NCBI RefSeq assembly: GCF_001580545.1
Contig: NZ_LRBG01000003.1
Span: 248,001 to 312,000, forward strand
Source of the DNA: Paraburkholderia monticola
GTDB taxonomy: Bacteria > Pseudomonadota > Gammaproteobacteria > Burkholderiales > Burkholderiaceae
DNA: 64,000 nucleotides
Reading direction: 5' to 3'
A model generated the notes under the pieces. The model saw only the letters and a program-made list of their open reading frames with translations. It made no database searches and was not told the DNA's origin. Both the position numbers and the translations under genes were made by a program. Position 1 is the first letter of the stretch, and each line of letters opens with the position of its first letter. This document shows, piece after piece, positions 50,298-63,020 of this stretch.

Positions 50298-51539
50298 TTA
50301 CGAGCGGTAGTCGGCGTTGATGCTCACGTAGTCGTGCGACAGATCGCAGGTCCAGATCGTGGCTTGCGCATTGCCGCGTCCAAGCACGACGCGAATGCCG
50401 ATCTCGCTCTTTTTCATCACGCGCTGGCCGTCTTCTTCGCGGTAGGCCGGGTTGCGGCCGCCGGCAGTCGCGACCAGCACGTCGTCGAGATACAGATCGA
50501 TCTTGCCGACGTCGAGATCGTCCACGCCGGCATAGCCGATGGCCGCGAGAATGCGGCCGAGGTTCGGGTCCGATGCATAGAAGGCCGTCTTCACGAGCGG
50601 CGAGTGGCCGATCGCGTAAGCGATCTGGCGGCATTCGCCGACGCTCGAGCCGCCTTCGACATGCACGGTCATGAATTTGGTCGCGCCTTCGCCGTCGCGC
50701 ACGATCAGTTGCGCGAGGCTCTGCGCGACCTCGGTCACCGCGTCGCGCAGCGCTGCATAAGCGGGCGAATCGGTGGACGTGATCGCCGGCAGGCTCGATT
50801 TGCCCGACGCGATCAGAATGAACGAATCGTTGGTCGAGGTATCGCCATCGATCGTGATGCAGTTGAACGAGCGGTCCGCGACGTGCTTCACGAGCTCGTC
50901 GAGCACCGGTTGCGCGACGGCCGCGTCGAACGCGAGGAAGCCGAGCATGGTCGCCATGTTCGGCTTGATCATGCCGGCGCCCTTGCTGATACCGGTGAGC
51001 GTGACCGTGTGACCGTCGAGCGTGACCTGGCGCGAGACCGCCTTCGGCAGCGTGTCGGTCGTCATGATCGACTGCGCCGCGTCGTACCAGTTCCCTTCCT
51101 TGCGGTTCGCGAGCGCGGGCGGCAAGCCGGCTTTCAGACGATCGACCGGCAGCGGCTCGAGAATCACACCCGTCGAGAACGGCAGCACCTGCTCGGGCGC
51201 GATGTCGACGAGACGCGCGAGCTCCGCGCAGGTTTCGCGGGTCGCCGCGAGGCCCGGCTCACCGGTGCCCGCGTTCGCGTTGCCGGTGTTGATCACCAGC
51301 GCGCGAATTGGCTTGCCGCCCGCGCGCACGCGCTGCAGGTTTTCACGGCAGACCGTGACGGGCGCCGCGCAGAAGCGGTTCTGCGTGAACACGCCGCCGA
51401 CCGTCGCGCTTTCGTCGACGGAAATGACCAGCACGTCCTTGCGGTTCGGCTTGCGGATATTCGCCTCCGCCCAGCCGAGCGTGACGCCGGCGACGGGGTG
51501 GAGTTGAGCGGGATCGATCGAGGGAAAGTTGACAGCGAT
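50298..51539 (-). CDS. argJ: Bifunctional ornithine acetyltransferase/N-acetylglutamate synthase, apparent ATC start
   Basis: ArgJ recycles the acetyl group in arginine synthesis. It cleaves itself before the Thr in SxKGxGMIxPxMATM; here [13 protein letters not shown] near residue 190. The only usual in-frame start is a GTG at 51434, giving 378 residues, but conserved sequence runs 35 codons further upstream ([19 protein letters not shown], then [15 protein letters not shown]). It begins at an ATC (51537-51539) where relatives have ATG, giving the 413-residue length I recall for Burkholderia ArgJ. No other start exists upstream in frame. See findings. Confidence 0.85.
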   Translation of the reverse strand: MAVNFPSIDPAQLHPVAGVTLGWAEANIRKPNRKDVLVISVDESATVGGVFTQNRFCAAPVTVCRENLQRVRAGGKPIRALVINTGNANAGTGEPGLAATRETCAELARLVDIAPEQVLPFSTGVILEPLPVDRLKAGLPPALANRKEGNWYDAAQSIMTTDTLPKAVSRQVTLDGHTVTLTGISKGAGMIKPNMATMLGFLAFDAAVAQPVLDELVKHVADRSFNCITIDGDTSTNDSFILIASGKSSLPAITSTDSPAYAALRDAVTEVAQSLAQLIVRDGEGATKFMTVHVEGGSSVGECRQIAYAIGHSPLVKTAFYASDPNLGRILAAIGYAGVDDLDVGKIDLYLDDVLVATAGGRNPAYREEDGQRVMKKSEIGIRVVLGRGNAQATIWTCDLSHDYVSINADYRS

Positions 51540-51554
51540 GGTCGCGACCTGTCG

Positions 51555-51580
51555 AAGAAAATGCCGGCGGACGCCGGCAT
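51555..51580 (-). terminator. Terminator-like hairpin just upstream of argJ
   Basis: A perfect 8-bp stem ATGCCGGC/GCCGGCAT (loop GTCC) followed by TTTTCTTC on the minus strand. It ends 16 bp before the inferred argJ start, so it may be a secA back-up terminator or an argJ attenuator. Confidence 0.6.
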
Positions 51581-51652
51581 CGGGAAAACGGGACTGATGA
51601 CCCGGGCGTGGTGCCGGGTCACCGGCGAAATCATCACGGTCAAGCGGCGCTC

Positions 51653-51686
51653 AAAAACGCCGCGGCGCGCCCGCAAGCGCGCCGCG
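51653..51686 (-). terminator. Terminator of secA
   Basis: A perfect 10-bp stem (51661-51670 with 51677-51686) followed, after GCG, by five T on the minus strand, directly behind the secA stop. Confidence 0.75.
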
Positions 51687-51692
51687 TCGGCA

Positions 51693-54506
<2,814 letters not shown>

Positions 54507-54791
54507 CGGATCGGTGTCTGCGTCGCGGCTTCGGCTGGCTCGCGGTGTGCGCTTCGCGCATACCGCGCCTGGGTCGGAAAGTCCTCGGCGGCTTAGTCCA
54601 AGAGTGAATTCGAATCGGGCATTTTAGCACGCGCCTCCGGCTACGCTCGTGTCGTGGGCGTGACGGCACTGGCCTGTGCCAGCCCCGCCAGGCGACCTTC
54701 GGCGCGGCGCCGACCAGCTTCGCAAGCTGCCCGCGCGGTACAATCGCGGCGTGGGCGCGCATGGGGCGTGCGCACGTCGTCATTGCCAAAC

Positions 54792-55274
54792 ATGAGCCGT
54801 TTTTCGTCCTTTTCAAGGCCGCCGAAGCAGTTCGATCGGCGCCGCCCGCAACCGCTCGCCGAGGTGCTCGGCCGCACGGATGCATTCGCCGCCCTGCGCG
54901 CCGGCGTCGAGCAGATCGCCGCGCTCGAAAAGGATCTGCGCGCGCTGCTGCCCGATTATCTGGCGACGAGCGTCGAGCCCGGCTTCATCAAGGAAGGCGT
55001 GCTGGCCCTGTTCGCCGCGCACAACGCGCTCGCGGCGCGTCTGCGGCATCTGGAGCCGCGGCTGCTGGCGGATTTGCAGCAGCGCGGCTGGCCCGTGCAT
55101 GCGCTGAGGATTCGGGTGCGGCCGCAGCCGCTGAAGGAACCGCCACCCGTCAAGCAGGCGCGCATGACGCCGGCCGGCGCCGACGCGCTGCAGGCGTTGA
55201 GCGAATCGCTGGCGCCCTCGCCGCTACAGGAAGCGCTCGCGCGCATGGCCGCGCGGCATCGGCGCAATCGCTGA
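54792..55274 (+). CDS. DUF721 (DciA-like) protein
   Basis: A 160-residue basic protein with a DUF721 domain, related to DciA, the ancestral replicative helicase loader found in most bacteria lacking DnaC. The visible core is ALEKDLRALLPDYLATSVE followed by GVLALFAAHNALAARLRHLEPRLLADL. The ATG at 54792 gives a plausible N-terminus (MSRFSSFSRPPKQF). It lies between lpxC and secA, where E. coli has secM. A TACAAT lies at 54739-54744. Confidence 0.85.
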   Translation: MSRFSSFSRPPKQFDRRRPQPLAEVLGRTDAFAALRAGVEQIAALEKDLRALLPDYLATSVEPGFIKEGVLALFAAHNALAARLRHLEPRLLADLQQRGWPVHALRIRVRPQPLKEPPPVKQARMTPAGADALQALSESLAPSPLQEALARMAARHRRNR

Positions 55275-55284
55275 ACGCTCAACG

Positions 55285-55313
55285 AAAAAAACGGCCCGAA
55301 TGGGCCGTTTTTC
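55285..55313. terminator. Bidirectional terminator between the DUF721 gene and lpxC
   Basis: ACGGCCC pairs with GGGCCGT across a 4-base loop, with A-tract to the left and T-tract to the right. Confidence 0.88.
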
Positions 55314-55346
55314 TTGGGGCTGCGTATAACGCCAGGTACGCCAGCG

Positions 55347-56264
55347 TTACGCGAACGCCGTCTGCGTTTCGTATGCGAAGCCGCGCGGAGCCTTCTGCGT
55401 ATCGTCGAAGGTGACGATTTCGTACGAATCTTCGTGCGCGAGCAATTCGCGCAGCAGCGCGTTATTCAGACCGTGGCCCGACTTGTACGCGGTGTACGAA
55501 GCGAGCAGCGGATGACCAACCACGTACAGGTCGCCGATCGCGTCGAGCATCTTGTGTTTGACGAACTCGTCGTCGTAACGCAGGCCGTCGTTGTTCAGGA
55601 TGCGGTATTCGTCGAGCACGATCGCGTTGTCCATGCTGCCGCCGCGCGCGAGGCCGAGTTCGCGCATCATTTCCACTTCATGCGCGAAGCCGAACGTGCG
55701 GGCACGCGCGATTTCGCGCACGTACGACGTGTTGGCAAAATCCACTTCCAGTGCCTGGCCGGTTTTGTCCACAGCCGGGTGACGGAAGTCGATCGTGAAC
55801 TTGAGCTTGAAGCCGAAGAACGGCTCGAGCCGCGCGAACTTGTCGCCGTCGCGGATTTCGACCGGCTTCGTGACCTTGATGAATTTCTTCGGCGCGTTTT
55901 GCTCTTCGATTCCCGCCGATTGGATCAGGAACACGAACGAACCCGCGCTGCCGTCCATGATCGGAATTTCCTCGGCGGTGACGTCGACGTAAAGATTGTC
56001 GATGCCAAGACCGGCGCAAGCGGACATCAGATGCTCGATGGTCGACACGCGCGCGCCGTCTTTCTGCAACACGGAAGCCAGACGCGTATCGCCAATCGCC
56101 ATCGCCGACGCAGGAATGTCCACCGGCGTGGGCAAATCCACGCGCGAAAACACGATGCCAGTGCCCGGCGCCGCCGGGCGGAGCGTCAGATTGACTTTAC
56201 GGCCGGAGTGCAACCCGATCCCGACAGTCTTGACGATCGATTTGATTGTGCGCTGCTTCAACAT
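55347..56264 (-). CDS. lpxC: UDP-3-O-acyl-N-acetylglucosamine deacetylase
   Basis: LpxC catalyses the committed step of lipid A synthesis. The 305-residue protein starts [21 protein letters not shown], has the zinc-site His in IEHLMSA, and [15 protein letters not shown] with [14 protein letters not shown]. It is transcribed on its own; a perfect TATAAT (56321-56326, minus) lies 57 bp upstream. Confidence 0.97.
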   Translation of the reverse strand: MLKQRTIKSIVKTVGIGLHSGRKVNLTLRPAAPGTGIVFSRVDLPTPVDIPASAMAIGDTRLASVLQKDGARVSTIEHLMSACAGLGIDNLYVDVTAEEIPIMDGSAGSFVFLIQSAGIEEQNAPKKFIKVTKPVEIRDGDKFARLEPFFGFKLKFTIDFRHPAVDKTGQALEVDFANTSYVREIARARTFGFAHEVEMMRELGLARGGSMDNAIVLDEYRILNNDGLRYDDEFVKHKMLDAIGDLYVVGHPLLASYTAYKSGHGLNNALLRELLAHEDSYEIVTFDDTQKAPRGFAYETQTAFA

Positions 56265-56320
56265 GGTGGTCTTCTGTTCGATTGAAAATCCTAATCAGGA
56301 CTTTTTATTTCATAGCCCGA

Positions 56321-56326
56321 ATTATA
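56321..56326 (-). promoter_or_regulatory. -10 element of lpxC
   Basis: Minus-strand TATAAT in an AT-rich patch upstream of lpxC. The -35 region (GGACGC at 17 bp) is poor. Confidence 0.5.
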
Positions 56327-56552
56327 CTCCAATCCCCAGACAAGCGTCCTTGCAGGGAACGTATCAATCTGTTTCGCTGCATTACCCAATGGGCACAGCG
56401 ACGGAAAGCGTGACGGGCCGATGCCCCGGAACGGAGGCGTTTCCGGTCATCGGCCCGCGTAACGGCCTGTCACAAAAGCGTCGCAATCACCGTTGCCGAA
56501 GCGCCACGCATCACAAACGCGCAGGCCCGCGGCGAAGGTGCGACGCCAGCAA

Positions 56553-57056
56553 CTAGCGCAACGTGGCGAGAATACTCGCCGCATCGCTGACTTCGAATTT
56601 GCCGGCAGCTTCGACGTTCAGCGTCTTGACCACGCCGTCGTCGACCACCATCGCGTAGCGCTGGGAACGGATTCCCATGCCGCGCCCCGACAGATCCTGC
56701 TCCAGACCAAGCGCCCGTGTGAAAGCCGCACTACCGTCCGCCATCATGCGCACCTTGCCCGAGGTGTGCTGATCGCGTCCCCACGCGCCCATGACGAACG
56801 CGTCGTTGACGGACACGCACCAGATTTCGTCGATGCCGGCAGCGCGCAACTGCTCAGCCCGCTCGACATAGCCCGGTACATGTTTGGCCGAACAGGTCGG
56901 CGTGAACGCGCCGGGTAATCCGAAGATCACCACGCGTTTGCCCGCCGTCTGCTCGCGCACGTCGAAACTGTTCGGTCCGATCGTGCAGCCCGCCCGGTCG
57001 TCTTCGACATACTCGAAGAGCGTCGCGTCGGGCAGCTTTTCACCTTCCTTGATCAT
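56553..57056 (-). CDS. Type II (Prx5-like) peroxiredoxin
   Basis: A 167-residue AhpC/TSA-family peroxiredoxin with the peroxidatic Cys in PGAFTPTCSAKHVPGYVE near residue 50. It resembles the Prx5/PMP20 group, which uses glutaredoxin or thioredoxin. The ATG at 57056 is preceded by AAAGGA. It lies 263 bp downstream of ftsZ. Confidence 0.93.
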   Translation of the reverse strand: MIKEGEKLPDATLFEYVEDDRAGCTIGPNSFDVREQTAGKRVVIFGLPGAFTPTCSAKHVPGYVERAEQLRAAGIDEIWCVSVNDAFVMGAWGRDQHTSGKVRMMADGSAAFTRALGLEQDLSGRGMGIRSQRYAMVVDDGVVKTLNVEAAGKFEVSDAASILATLR

Positions 57057-57319
57057 GCTCAGTCCTTTGCATCGATGCGAAGCACGCTCGCACGTCCTCG
57101 TGTCGCAGTGAATCCGGTTCGGCCCATCCAACTATAGGCCACGCCGTGCGGCGGTTGTCGCTTCGTCCGTTTCGCGAATCCGCAGAGGGCAGTTGCCCCT
57201 GCCGCGAATCAGACGATACGCGACCTGCTTGCCGTTCACCCGCCACGCTCGTGCATTCGTCCGCCAGCGCTGCACCTGCGACACATCTCGCAGCGCGGCA
57301 ACGAAGCCTGCCCGTGCGC

Positions 57320-58522
57320 TCAGTCCGCCTGCTTGCGCAGGAATGCCGGAATGTCGTACGTATCGACGCCCTTTTCCTGCAGCGCCTGCACGTGCGAGGC
57401 CGCCGTGTCGCGCGACGTGCGCCACACCGCCGGCGTGTCGAGCGCGCCGTAGTCGGCCGTGCTGGCGTGACCTGCTGCCGGTGCGTACGCCGCATGGGCC
57501 ATCGCGCCGATCGGCTGGTTGTCGGTGCCGGTGCGCAGCAGCGTCATCGGTGCCGACTGCTGCTTCTTCGCCGCGCGGCCCAAGCCCGTCGCGACGACCG
57601 TCACGCGCAGCGCGTCGCCCATCGCATCGTCGTACACGGCGCCGAAGATCACGGTGGCATCTTCCGCAGCATAGCTCTTGATCGTGTTCATCACTTCGCG
57701 CGTTTCCGACAGACGCAGCGAACGGCTCGACGTGATGTTGACCAGCACGCCACGCGCGCCCGACAGATCGACGCCTTCCAGCAGCGGGCTCGCAACGGCC
57801 TGTTCGGCCGCGAGACGCGCGCGATCGACACCGGCAACCGTCGCCGTGCCCATCATCGCCTTGCCCTGCTCGCCCATCACGGTCTTGACGTCTTCGAAGT
57901 CGACGTTGACGAGACCGTCGACGTTGATGATTTCCGCAATGCCCGCGACCGCGTTGTTCAGAACGTCGTCAGCGCACTGGAAGCACTTGTCCATCTCGGC
58001 GTCGTCGCCCATCACCTCGAACAGCTTGTCGTTCAGCACGACGATCAGCGAGTCGACGTGATCCTCCAGTTGCTGCGAACCGGCTTCCGCCACGCGCATG
58101 CGCTTGCCGCCTTCGAATTCGAACGGCTTGCTGACGACGCCAACGGTCAGAATACCCATTTCCTTCGCGATCTGCGCAACCACCGGTGCCGCGCCCGTGC
58201 CCGTGCCGCCACCCATGCCGGCGGTGATGAACACCATGTGCGCGCCGCGCAGTGCGTCGGCGATACGCTCGCGTGCTTCTTCAGCCGCGGCGCGGCCCAT
58301 TTCCGGCTTCGCGCCAGCGCCCAGACCCGTGTTGCCGAGCTGGATCACCGCGGTGGCACGCGAACGCGACAGTGCCTGCGCGTCCGTGTTCATCACGATG
58401 AAGTCGACGCCTTGCACGCCTTTGTTGATCATATGCTGAACGGCATTGCCGCCAGCGCCACCGACACCGACGACCTTGATGATGGTGCCGTTCGTTTCGG
58501 TTTCCAGCATCTGGAATTCCAT
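57320..58522 (-). CDS. ftsZ: Cell division GTPase FtsZ
   Basis: FtsZ forms the division ring. The 400-residue protein has the tubulin signature GGGTGTGAAP near residue 105 and VVGVGGAGGNAV near 20. A variable linker (about 320-385) precedes the C-terminal peptide DIPAFLRKQ, which binds FtsA and other partners. The ATG at 58522 follows GAGGCAAC. It lies 116 bp after ftsA. Confidence 0.97.
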   Translation of the reverse strand: MEFQMLETETNGTIIKVVGVGGAGGNAVQHMINKGVQGVDFIVMNTDAQALSRSRATAVIQLGNTGLGAGAKPEMGRAAAEEARERIADALRGAHMVFITAGMGGGTGTGAAPVVAQIAKEMGILTVGVVSKPFEFEGGKRMRVAEAGSQQLEDHVDSLIVVLNDKLFEVMGDDAEMDKCFQCADDVLNNAVAGIAEIINVDGLVNVDFEDVKTVMGEQGKAMMGTATVAGVDRARLAAEQAVASPLLEGVDLSGARGVLVNITSSRSLRLSETREVMNTIKSYAAEDATVIFGAVYDDAMGDALRVTVVATGLGRAAKKQQSAPMTLLRTGTDNQPIGAMAHAAYAPAAGHASTADYGALDTPAVWRTSRDTAASHVQALQEKGVDTYDIPAFLRKQAD

Positions 58523-58638
58523 GTTGCCTCCGTCAAGATAAAAAGTTACCGCCACTCGGCGTTATCCGGCAGGAGATCGGGCAACCCCCTGTCGCGCGCC
58601 GGCCGCCGGCACCAGCGCGAATTTCTCGAAACCTGTGA

Positions 58639-59871
58639 TCAGAAGTTGCCGAGGAACCAGTCCTTCATACGCGAGAACACCTGTCCCATCGACCCCGACT
58701 GCACCGCAACCTTGCGCCCGCGCATGCGCTGCGAGCGTCCTTCGACGAGCAGGCCCATCGCCGTCGAATAGCGCGGATTGCGCACGACGTCGGCGAGACC
58801 GCCCGCATACTCCGGCACGCCGATGCGCACCGGTTTCAGGAAAATGTCCTCGCCGAGCTCGACCATGCCGATCATCATCGACGCGCCGCCCGTCAGCACG
58901 ACGCCCGAGCTCAGCAGTTCCTCGTAACCCGACTCGCGCACCACCTGCTGCACGAGCGAAAACAGTTCTTCGACGCGTGGCTCGATGACGGCCGCGAGCG
59001 CCTGGCGCGACAGCGTGCGCGGACCGCGCTCGCCGAGGCCCGGCACTTCGATCATCTCGTCCGGATCGGCGAGCGCCTGCTTGGCGATGCCGTAGTCGAC
59101 CTTGATGTCTTCGGCGTCCGGCGTCGGCGTACGCAGCGCCATCGCGATGTCGCTGGTGATCTGGTCGCCGGCGATCGGAATCACGGCCGTGTGGCGGATC
59201 GCGCCTTCGCTGAAGATCGCGATGTCGGTCGTGCCACCGCCGATATCGACCAGCACCACGCCCAGTTCCTTTTCGTCTTCCGTCAGCACCGCGAGCGACG
59301 ACGCGAGCGGCTGCAGGATCAGATCGTTCACTTCGAGCCCGCAGCGGCGCACGCACTTGACGATGTTCTGCGCCGCGCTGACGGCGCCGGTGACGATATG
59401 CACCTTCACTTCGAGGCGGATGCCGCTCATGCCGATCGGCTCGCGCACATCTTCCTGACCGTCGATGATGAATTCCTGCGTGAGGATATGCAGCACCTGC
59501 TGATCGGTCGGAATGTTGATCGCCTTGGCCGTTTCGATCACGCGCGCGACGTCCGCCTGCGTGACTTCCTTCTCCTTGATGGCGACCATGCCGCTCGAAT
59601 TGAAGCTGCGGATATGGCTGCCGGCGATGCCGGTGAACACGTTCGTGATCTTGCAGTCGGCCATCAGCTCGGCTTCCTCGAGCGCGCGCTGAATCGACTG
59701 CACGGTGGCTTCGATGTTCACCACCACGCCCTTCTTGAGCCCCTTTGATTCGCTCTGGCCGAGACCGATCACCTCGTAGTGACCCTCGCCCTTCAACTCG
59801 GCGACGATGGCCACTACCTTCGCTGTTCCGATGTCGAGGGCGACCAGCAAATCTTTATAGTCTTTACTCAT
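58639..59871 (-). CDS. ftsA: Cell division protein FtsA
   Basis: FtsA is an actin-like protein that ties FtsZ to the membrane. The 410-residue protein has the phosphate motif VALDIGTAKVVA, a VVLVDIGGGTTDIAIF second phosphate loop and the C-terminal amphipathic helix FSRMKDWFLGNF. Confidence 0.97.
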   Translation of the reverse strand: MSKDYKDLLVALDIGTAKVVAIVAELKGEGHYEVIGLGQSESKGLKKGVVVNIEATVQSIQRALEEAELMADCKITNVFTGIAGSHIRSFNSSGMVAIKEKEVTQADVARVIETAKAINIPTDQQVLHILTQEFIIDGQEDVREPIGMSGIRLEVKVHIVTGAVSAAQNIVKCVRRCGLEVNDLILQPLASSLAVLTEDEKELGVVLVDIGGGTTDIAIFSEGAIRHTAVIPIAGDQITSDIAMALRTPTPDAEDIKVDYGIAKQALADPDEMIEVPGLGERGPRTLSRQALAAVIEPRVEELFSLVQQVVRESGYEELLSSGVVLTGGASMMIGMVELGEDIFLKPVRIGVPEYAGGLADVVRNPRYSTAMGLLVEGRSQRMRGRKVAVQSGSMGQVFSRMKDWFLGNF

Positions 59872-59898
59872 AGCGTGCTCAGTGCGTGTGATGTCCGT

Positions 59899-60651
59899 TT
59901 ACTTCTTGCCCTTGTCGGGTTCGCTGATGAAGCGCATGCCAGCGGCACGAATCGCGAAACCGTTCGGATAGCGCAAGTCCGCATACTCGATATCCTTTCC
60001 CCAACGTTGCGTGACCGCGCTCCATGCCGCGGTCAGGCGTTTGCTGCGATCGGCCAGGGTGTCCTGATTGCGCTCGCGCCCCAGCTCCACCTGCGTGCCG
60101 TTCGACAGCTTCACCGTCCACGCGTAGCGCGGCGACAGCGTCACTTCCTCGGGCGTCGCGTCGATCGCTGCGAACCACTTCTGGAAGTCGTGATAGCGCG
60201 CGACGACGTCCTTCGCCGTACCGTCGGGACCGTCGAACGCGGGCAGGTCTTCGTCCAGCTCGCCCTGGTTCGCGGTGAACAGCTCGCCGTCGACGCTCAC
60301 CAGCTGATCGCTGCCCCACGTCCCTAGCGGCTTGTACTCCTCGAGCGTGACAGCCAGTGCATTCGGCCATACGCGCCGTACGCTCGCGTGACGCACCCAC
60401 GGCATCTGCTCGAATGCCTGCCGCGCGGCGTCGAGATCGACCGTGAAGAAGTTGCCCTTCAGGCGTCCCACGACGCCGGCGCGCACCGTCGGCGAATTGA
60501 TGTGCTCGGTGTCGCCGTCGATCTGGATCTCGCGCAGCGAGAAATTCGGGCGCTGGATCAACCAGTAACCGCCCGCCGCCAGCAGCACGAGCACCAGCAA
60601 CGCATGCAATGCGTTGGTGGCGAAATTGAGCTGGCGAACGTTGTTCCACAT
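59899..60651 (-). CDS. ftsQ: Cell division protein FtsQ
   Basis: A 250-residue bitopic inner-membrane protein with one N-terminal membrane segment (about 15-36), a POTRA domain starting FSLREIQIDGD and a C-terminal FtsQ domain. It recruits FtsB/FtsL at the septum. ftsA follows after 27 bp. Confidence 0.95.
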   Translation of the reverse strand: MWNNVRQLNFATNALHALLVLVLLAAGGYWLIQRPNFSLREIQIDGDTEHINSPTVRAGVVGRLKGNFFTVDLDAARQAFEQMPWVRHASVRRVWPNALAVTLEEYKPLGTWGSDQLVSVDGELFTANQGELDEDLPAFDGPDGTAKDVVARYHDFQKWFAAIDATPEEVTLSPRYAWTVKLSNGTQVELGRERNQDTLADRSKRLTAAWSAVTQRWGKDIEYADLRYPNGFAIRAAGMRFISEPDKGKK

Positions 60652-60673
60652 GGGTTGCTTGCGGTTGCCTTGG

Positions 60674-61615
60674 TTAGTCCTGCAGCGTCAGCGCCAACAC
60701 GCCGACCACCAGTTCCTGATAGCTGATACCGACCGCGCGCGCCGCTTTCGGCGGCAGCGAGTGATCGGTCATGCCAGGCGCCGTGTTCACTTCGAGGAAG
60801 TACGGCTTACCTTCGCCATCGAGCATGAAGTCCGCGCGGCCCCAGTCGGTGCAGCCGAGCACGTCGAACGCGCGACGCGCGAGCACCTTCAGGCGCGCTT
60901 CCTCTTCGGCGCCGAGACCGCAGGGAATCAGATACTGCGTGTCGTTGGCGATGTACTTGGCGTGGTAGTCGTAGAACTCGCCGGCCGGCACGATGCGGAT
61001 CACCGGCAGGTCGAGATTGCCAGCGATGCACGCGGTGTATTCGCCGCCGCCTTCGATGCTCTTCTCGACCACGACGATGCGGTCGTGCTTCACGGCTTCG
61101 AGCAACGCGGCCGGCAATGCGTCCGCACTCTTCACCTTGATCACGGCGACGCTCGAACCTTCGCTCGCCGGCTTCACGAACAGCGGCAGTCCGAGCTTCG
61201 CGACGATCTCCTGCGCGCGCGCTGCGTAGTCGTCACCGCGCAGCACCGCTTCGAACGGCGGCGTCGGAATGCCGAGCTGCTGCCACACGAGCTTGGTGCG
61301 GAACTTGTCGAGACCGAGCGCCGAGCCGAGCACGCCGCTGCCGGTGTAGCGGATGCCGTAGAAATCCAGCGCGCCCTGGATCTGGCCGTTCTCGCCGTAG
61401 CCGCCATGCAGCGCGTTGAACGCGCGCACGAAGCCTTCGTCCTTCAAGGCGGACAGCGGACGCTCGGCCGGATCGAACGGATGCGCGTCGACACCGGCGT
61501 CACGCAGACCTTGCAACACCAGACGCCCGGAATTGAGCGACACCTCGCGCTCAGCGGAATTACCGCCGAGCAGCACTGCAACCTTGCCGAATTGTTTAGG
61601 GTCGATACTGCTCAT
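60674..61615 (-). CDS. ddlB: D-alanine--D-alanine ligase
   Basis: A 313-residue ATP-grasp enzyme that joins two D-Ala for the peptidoglycan stem. It has [26 protein letters not shown], the [11 protein letters not shown] nucleotide-binding loop and [15 protein letters not shown]. Only one base separates it from the upstream murC stop. Confidence 0.97.
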   Translation of the reverse strand: MSSIDPKQFGKVAVLLGGNSAEREVSLNSGRLVLQGLRDAGVDAHPFDPAERPLSALKDEGFVRAFNALHGGYGENGQIQGALDFYGIRYTGSGVLGSALGLDKFRTKLVWQQLGIPTPPFEAVLRGDDYAARAQEIVAKLGLPLFVKPASEGSSVAVIKVKSADALPAALLEAVKHDRIVVVEKSIEGGGEYTACIAGNLDLPVIRIVPAGEFYDYHAKYIANDTQYLIPCGLGAEEEARLKVLARRAFDVLGCTDWGRADFMLDGEGKPYFLEVNTAPGMTDHSLPPKAARAVGISYQELVVGVLALTLQD

Positions 61616-61616
61616 T

Positions 61617-63020
61617 TCACACCTTCATTTCCTGAGCGAGGCGACCCGGCACACCGCCGATCGAACCCGCGCCCATCGTAATCACCACATCGCCGTCGCG
61701 CACCACCGTGGACAGCGCGTCCGGAACCTCATCCACCGTGTCGACGAACACCGGCTCGACCTTGCCCGCGACGCGCAACGCGCGCGCCAACGCGCGGCCG
61801 TCCGCCGCGACGATCGGCGACTCGCCGGCCGCATAGACTTCGGTCAGCACGAGCGCATCGACAGTCGACAGCACCTTCACGAAATCCTCGAAGCAATCAC
61901 GGGTACGCGTGAAGCGGTGCGGCTGGAACGCCAGCACCAGACGCCGGCCCGGAAACGCGCCGCGCGCCGCCGCGACCGTGGCGGCCATTTCGACCGGGTG
62001 GTGACCGTAGTCGTCCACCAGCGTGTAGGCGCCCGCGGCCTGGCCGTCGCTCACGACCGGCACTTCGCCGTAGCGCTGGAAGCGCCGGCCGACGCCGTTG
62101 AATTCCGCGAGCGCTCGCTGGATATCGGCATCTTTCACCTCAAGTTCAGTCGCAATTGCAATTGCGGCCAGCGCGTTCTGCACGTTGTGCTCGCCCGGCA
62201 GGTTCAGCGTGATGTCGAGCGGCGCCGCGTCTTCGCGCAAAACGGTGAAATGCATGCGGCCTTCGCGCGCTTCGACGTTGACCGCGCGCACCTGCGCATC
62301 GGCCGCGAAACCGTAGCGGATGATCGGCTTCGACACGAACGGCAGGATCTCCTTCACATTCGGATCGTCGACGCACAGCACCGCGATGCCGTAGAACGGC
62401 AGACGGTGCGTGAATTCGATGAACGCCTGCTTCAGACGCGCGAAGTCGTGACCATAGGTGTCCATATGGTCGGCGTCGATGTTCGTGATGACCTCGATCA
62501 CGGGGAACAGGTTCAGGAACGACGCGTCCGATTCGTCCGCCTCGGCGACGATGAAGTCGCCAGTGCCGAGACGCGCATTCGCGCCCGCGCTGATCAGCCG
62601 CCCGCCGATCACGAAGGTCGGATCGAGTCCGCCCGCTGCGAGCACGCTCGCGACGAGCGAGGTGGTCGTGGTCTTGCCGTGCGTGCCGGCAATCGCGATG
62701 CCCTGCTTCAGACGCATCAGCTCCGCGAGCATCACGGCGCGCGGCACGATCGGAATGCGGCGATGACGCGCCTCGAGCACTTCGGGGTTGTCGCTGCGCA
62801 CCGCGGTCGACACGACCACCGCGTTGGCGCCTTCGATGTTCTCGGCCGCGTGGCCGATCGAAATGCGCGCGCCGAGCGCGGCGAGACGCTCGGTGACCGC
62901 GTTGCCCGACAGGTCCGAGCCGCTCACCTGGTAGCCGAGATTGACGAGCACTTCGGCGATGCCGCTCATGCCGACGCCGCCGATACCGACGAAATGAATG
63001 TGTTTGACGATGTGTTTCAT
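61617..63020 (-). CDS. murC: UDP-N-acetylmuramate--L-alanine ligase
   Basis: MurC adds the first amino acid to UDP-MurNAc. The 467-residue protein has [17 protein letters not shown], the ATP loop [10 protein letters not shown] near residue 115, ADESDASFL and [10 protein letters not shown]. Its ATG overlaps the murG stop by four bases. Confidence 0.97.
   Translation of the reverse strand: MKHIVKHIHFVGIGGVGMSGIAEVLVNLGYQVSGSDLSGNAVTERLAALGARISIGHAAENIEGANAVVVSTAVRSDNPEVLEARHRRIPIVPRAVMLAELMRLKQGIAIAGTHGKTTTTSLVASVLAAGGLDPTFVIGGRLISAGANARLGTGDFIVAEADESDASFLNLFPVIEVITNIDADHMDTYGHDFARLKQAFIEFTHRLPFYGIAVLCVDDPNVKEILPFVSKPIIRYGFAADAQVRAVNVEAREGRMHFTVLREDAAPLDITLNLPGEHNVQNALAAIAIATELEVKDADIQRALAEFNGVGRRFQRYGEVPVVSDGQAAGAYTLVDDYGHHPVEMAATVAAARGAFPGRRLVLAFQPHRFTRTRDCFEDFVKVLSTVDALVLTEVYAAGESPIVAADGRALARALRVAGKVEPVFVDTVDEVPDALSTVVRDGDVVITMGAGSIGGVPGRLAQEMKV

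Noticed and set aside
57132..57425. 97-codon minus-strand frame overlapping the ftsZ 3' end
   Set aside because: Overlaps ftsZ in another frame, has no conserved motif and no clear ribosome site.
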